A DNA stretch of 7,628 bases from Candidatus Coatesiibacteriota bacterium (GTDB lineage: Bacteria > RBG-13-66-14 > B26-G2), in assembly GCA_003647715.1 (NCBI GenBank), contig QMNJ01000072.1, positions 1 to 7,628 on the forward strand, read 5' to 3'. The notes beneath the pieces are model-generated. The model worked only from the letters and a program-made list of their open reading frames with translations. It ran no database searches and was not told where the DNA came from. Of the stretch, positions 5,446 to 7,628 are shown piece after piece (position 1 is the stretch's first letter; every line of letters begins with the position of its first letter). The translations under genes were made by a program, and so were the position numbers.

Positions 5446-7628
5446 TTACTTTGGAATTCTCCACAGTTCGTATGCTATATCCTCAAGGATAGCAACACAG
5501 TTTTCATCAAGCTGTCTCTCTGACGCAACCAGAATGTAATTCGGTTTTCTCGTGTAAAGCGCTCTGAATACATAAAGATAACAACTATTAGAAAGGGGAT
5601 TGTCTGATGGTTTTATAATCTTCGTTGTCTCTCTACCAAGGAATACTAATTCCTCTATGAAATTAATTATATCCTTCTTTAATCCTGGATGAACAAAAAT
5701 ATTAAAGATACCACTACCATATTCAATGATTAGGTCAGTTTTAATGGTTAAGATAAAGCATAGGTTATCTATATCAAGCAATTTCTCTATTGAATGAGCA
5801 AGTGGAGGTATTGACATCTTAAACAGAGCTAAATTCATATCTGACAAACGCAGTTCTCTTATTACCTTCAAAATTGCGAACCTATGGTTCAGGTATCGCT
5901 CCTTTTCAAGATTGTCAGTGATACGTGAGATAACCGAACACAGATTTGCTATACTGATTTCACTAAACTGTTTTGTAAAATTAAAATTCCATAGGCAAAC
6001 ATGTTTTCCGCCCGTCTTTGGATTAACAATAAAACCAGATACTATGCTTTGTGAAGAGAGCTGTGGAGCGTGTTCCTCAATATTCTCATTACTGATAACT
6101 ATGCATTCCTCTGATACATTTCGGCAGTAATCACCTTCAATAAGCGACTTAATCTCATTCTCAAAATTCCCTATATTCAATATTGACTTTATTATAGCTC
6201 TTTCAGGGTAGTTTTTACCGGGAGGAATATAGATTGATATTGCTGTTTCAAGCTCATCAGATAGTTTTTTCATTAAATGCTTTATATCAGTGGCGTTTTC
6301 TGCAGTCCTCAATATCTTTGTTAACATCCGGGTTTCAATTCTTTCTCTTTGTATGTTTAAGTGCTTTATGATGATTAGAACGGTGGATTGAATGTTAGTA
6401 TAGTTTCTCTCCACGAAATCTACCCAGCCCCTCGGTGGGCTTTTCTCAAACCCCATAACTATAAACCCCCCACTGTTTTCACCATCTGCATTGAGCCCTA
6501 TTAGAGTAACATACATATCCTTAATACCTGAGTGGTGTGTTTTCTTGAGAAATCTTAAAGGACAGTGCTTTATATATGAATTACTATAAGAAATCTCTAT
6601 AGTTGGTTCAATAACATCTAAAAACTCAATTTTTTCAGAATAGTCATTTGAAACCGAATGGGATATGGGGATTAGTGAATTGCCGGACTTTGAATATACT
6701 GCAGAGAATACAAGATTGAATTCATCCCTGATATGCTCATTAAAGTGGTCTAGAATGTCAATGTCCGGTTCGTCATCACGGAGGTATTTCTTTACCTTTG
6801 CTTCAACACTACTTAGAGACCTGTTAAATCTATATTCGGTTCTTTGAAGAGTATCTTTGTAGATTGCAAAAATTAGGTCCATTAAACCTTCAATATGTGT
6901 GATAATGTTGGATAGGTTGTTATTTGCCCGAGAGTTTACGACTGATAAAATTATACTGGTATCATCAATTGGGAACTCCTTAGCTATGAAGGTTGATTCA
7001 GGGAGTTCAATCAAATCACTGGTGGAAAGAGATGAAAGGTCTGTGAATATCAAGCCCTGTTTATTTGATAGCCAATCTAACAGGTTCTGTTCAAATTGAA
7101 GTTCATTAATTACTATCTCTAACTCAACATTCTTCCTACACTTATATTTCTTTGTTAACTTATTACCCTGTTTCTTGAATATTATCCCGCAATCAAGATT
7201 TAATAAATCAACAATATAATTTAGTCCATCCTGAATGACTTTAGATGGTTCATCATCGCTTAATGATTTTATTACGAAATTTGAAAGATGATTTAGATTC
7301 TCAATACCCTTAAACCAGATTTCATCTTTATTGAGAATCTCTTTCTCTTCCATTATGGTTATGATAACCACATTATCATCCTTAATGGACAGTGGATTTA
7401 CAATCATGAAAAGGTTCTTGCTTCTCGCCGATAAATCAACAAATTGAGTTCTATACCTTTTTATTTCTGCAGAATTGATTGCTTCTTCTATCATCTCACT
7501 CAATCCCGACTCTTTTAATGTCTTTGAATTGAGGATATTAGAACCGATAATATTTATGAATGCTGGCAGACCCAGACACTGCTTGGCTCGGTTGTCTATG
7601 AATTGAACATAACCATCGGGTGAAAGTA
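5446..7628 (-). CDS. PAS/multi-GAF-like sensory protein, N-terminus off window
   Basis: The frame stays open from the stop at 5448-5446 to the right edge, giving 726 visible residues with no true start in the window. A TTG at 7503 is an internal codon: the 41 codons before it (LSPDGYVQFIDNRAKQCLGL and on) read as the beginning of a PAS domain that continues past it. The PAS-like region is about 1-94 of the visible part, ending in a strand before MEEK. Four alpha/beta modules of about 140-155 residues follow (about 113-258, 270-425, 435-575, 582-726), separated by helical linkers, with GAF-type strands such as GGFIVMGF, SGFIVNP and NYILVAS. No membrane helix is seen. No histidine-kinase, GGDEF, EAL, PP2C or HTH motif is seen, and the protein ends right after the last GAF-like helix (YELWRIPK). 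An output or receiver domain may lie upstream, outside the window. Ligand and partners are unknown. It is more AT-rich than gyrA, which it meets tail to tail with 1 bp between stops. Confidence 0.7.
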   Translation of the reverse strand, partial: LSPDGYVQFIDNRAKQCLGLPAFINIIGSNILNSKTLKESGLSEMIEEAINSAEIKRYRTQFVDLSARSKNLFMIVNPLSIKDDNVVIITIMEEKEILNKDEIWFKGIENLNHLSNFVIKSLSDDEPSKVIQDGLNYIVDLLNLDCGIIFKKQGNKLTKKYKCRKNVELEIVINELQFEQNLLDWLSNKQGLIFTDLSSLSTSDLIELPESTFIAKEFPIDDTSIILSVVNSRANNNLSNIITHIEGLMDLIFAIYKDTLQRTEYRFNRSLSSVEAKVKKYLRDDEPDIDILDHFNEHIRDEFNLVFSAVYSKSGNSLIPISHSVSNDYSEKIEFLDVIEPTIEISYSNSYIKHCPLRFLKKTHHSGIKDMYVTLIGLNADGENSGGFIVMGFEKSPPRGWVDFVERNYTNIQSTVLIIIKHLNIQRERIETRMLTKILRTAENATDIKHLMKKLSDELETAISIYIPPGKNYPERAIIKSILNIGNFENEIKSLIEGDYCRNVSEECIVISNENIEEHAPQLSSQSIVSGFIVNPKTGGKHVCLWNFNFTKQFSEISIANLCSVISRITDNLEKERYLNHRFAILKVIRELRLSDMNLALFKMSIPPLAHSIEKLLDIDNLCFILTIKTDLIIEYGSGIFNIFVHPGLKKDIINFIEELVFLGRETTKIIKPSDNPLSNSCYLYVFRALYTRKPNYILVASERQLDENCVAILEDIAYELWRIPK

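Noticed and set aside
5912..7099. Plus-strand open frames within the PAS/GAF gene
   Set aside because: These short frames of 60-72 residues have no recognisable content and lie opposite a continuous 726-codon frame.
7501..7503. TTG as the start of the PAS/GAF protein (685 residues)
   Set aside because: The frame is open for 41 further codons to the window edge, and these codons encode the first half of the PAS-like domain, so the real start is outside.

Overview
The window holds four genes that can be named or partly described, plus one likely microprotein. The organism looks like an AT-rich, Gram-negative-type bacterium, probably an uncultured lineage in or near the FCB superphylum (candidates such as WOR-3, Cloacimonetes or relatives). 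Three things point that way: a secreted peptidase with a C-terminal domain resembling type IX secretion (T9SS) sorting domains, a polysaccharide (O-antigen ligase family) membrane protein, and heavy use of AGA/AGG and ATA codons in purine-rich genes. The codon use and highly charged proteins hint at a thermophile, but that is inference.

Layout. Bases 1-972 (minus) encode the N-terminal 324 residues of an O-antigen ligase/polymerase-type membrane protein; its C-terminus lies off the left edge. Bases 973-1069 are a divergent promoter region built as a near-perfect mirror: the same 16-bp element, containing an extended -10, occurs on each strand. Bases 1070-2806 (plus) encode a secreted M14 zinc carboxypeptidase with a propeptide-like region, a transthyretin-like domain and a T9SS-like C-terminal domain. 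Bases 2833-2955 (plus) probably encode a 40-residue single-pass membrane microprotein. Bases 3024-5444 (plus) encode a full-length GyrA-type type II topoisomerase subunit. Bases 5446-7628 (minus) encode a cytoplasmic-looking protein with one PAS-like and about four GAF-like modules; its N-terminus lies off the right edge. It converges on gyrA with a single base between the two stop codons.

How they fit together. The ligase-family protein and the T9SS-like peptidase share a promoter region. In known T9SS bacteria, cargo is anchored to a lipopolysaccharide, so a functional link is conceivable but unproven. The topoisomerase and the sensor-like protein have no obvious tie to them.

The most notable observations are these. 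The three genes whose starts are visible and promoter-driven have a -10 hexamer only 6-8 nt before the start codon and no Shine-Dalgarno sequence, which predicts leaderless mRNAs. The divergent promoters are mirror copies. GyrA has a six-blade C-terminal domain but no recognisable GyrA box, and has Met at the quinolone-contact Ser83 position. The PAS/GAF protein ends without any output domain. I see no mobile element, CRISPR array, tRNA or rRNA, and no clear defence or other wholly novel system.
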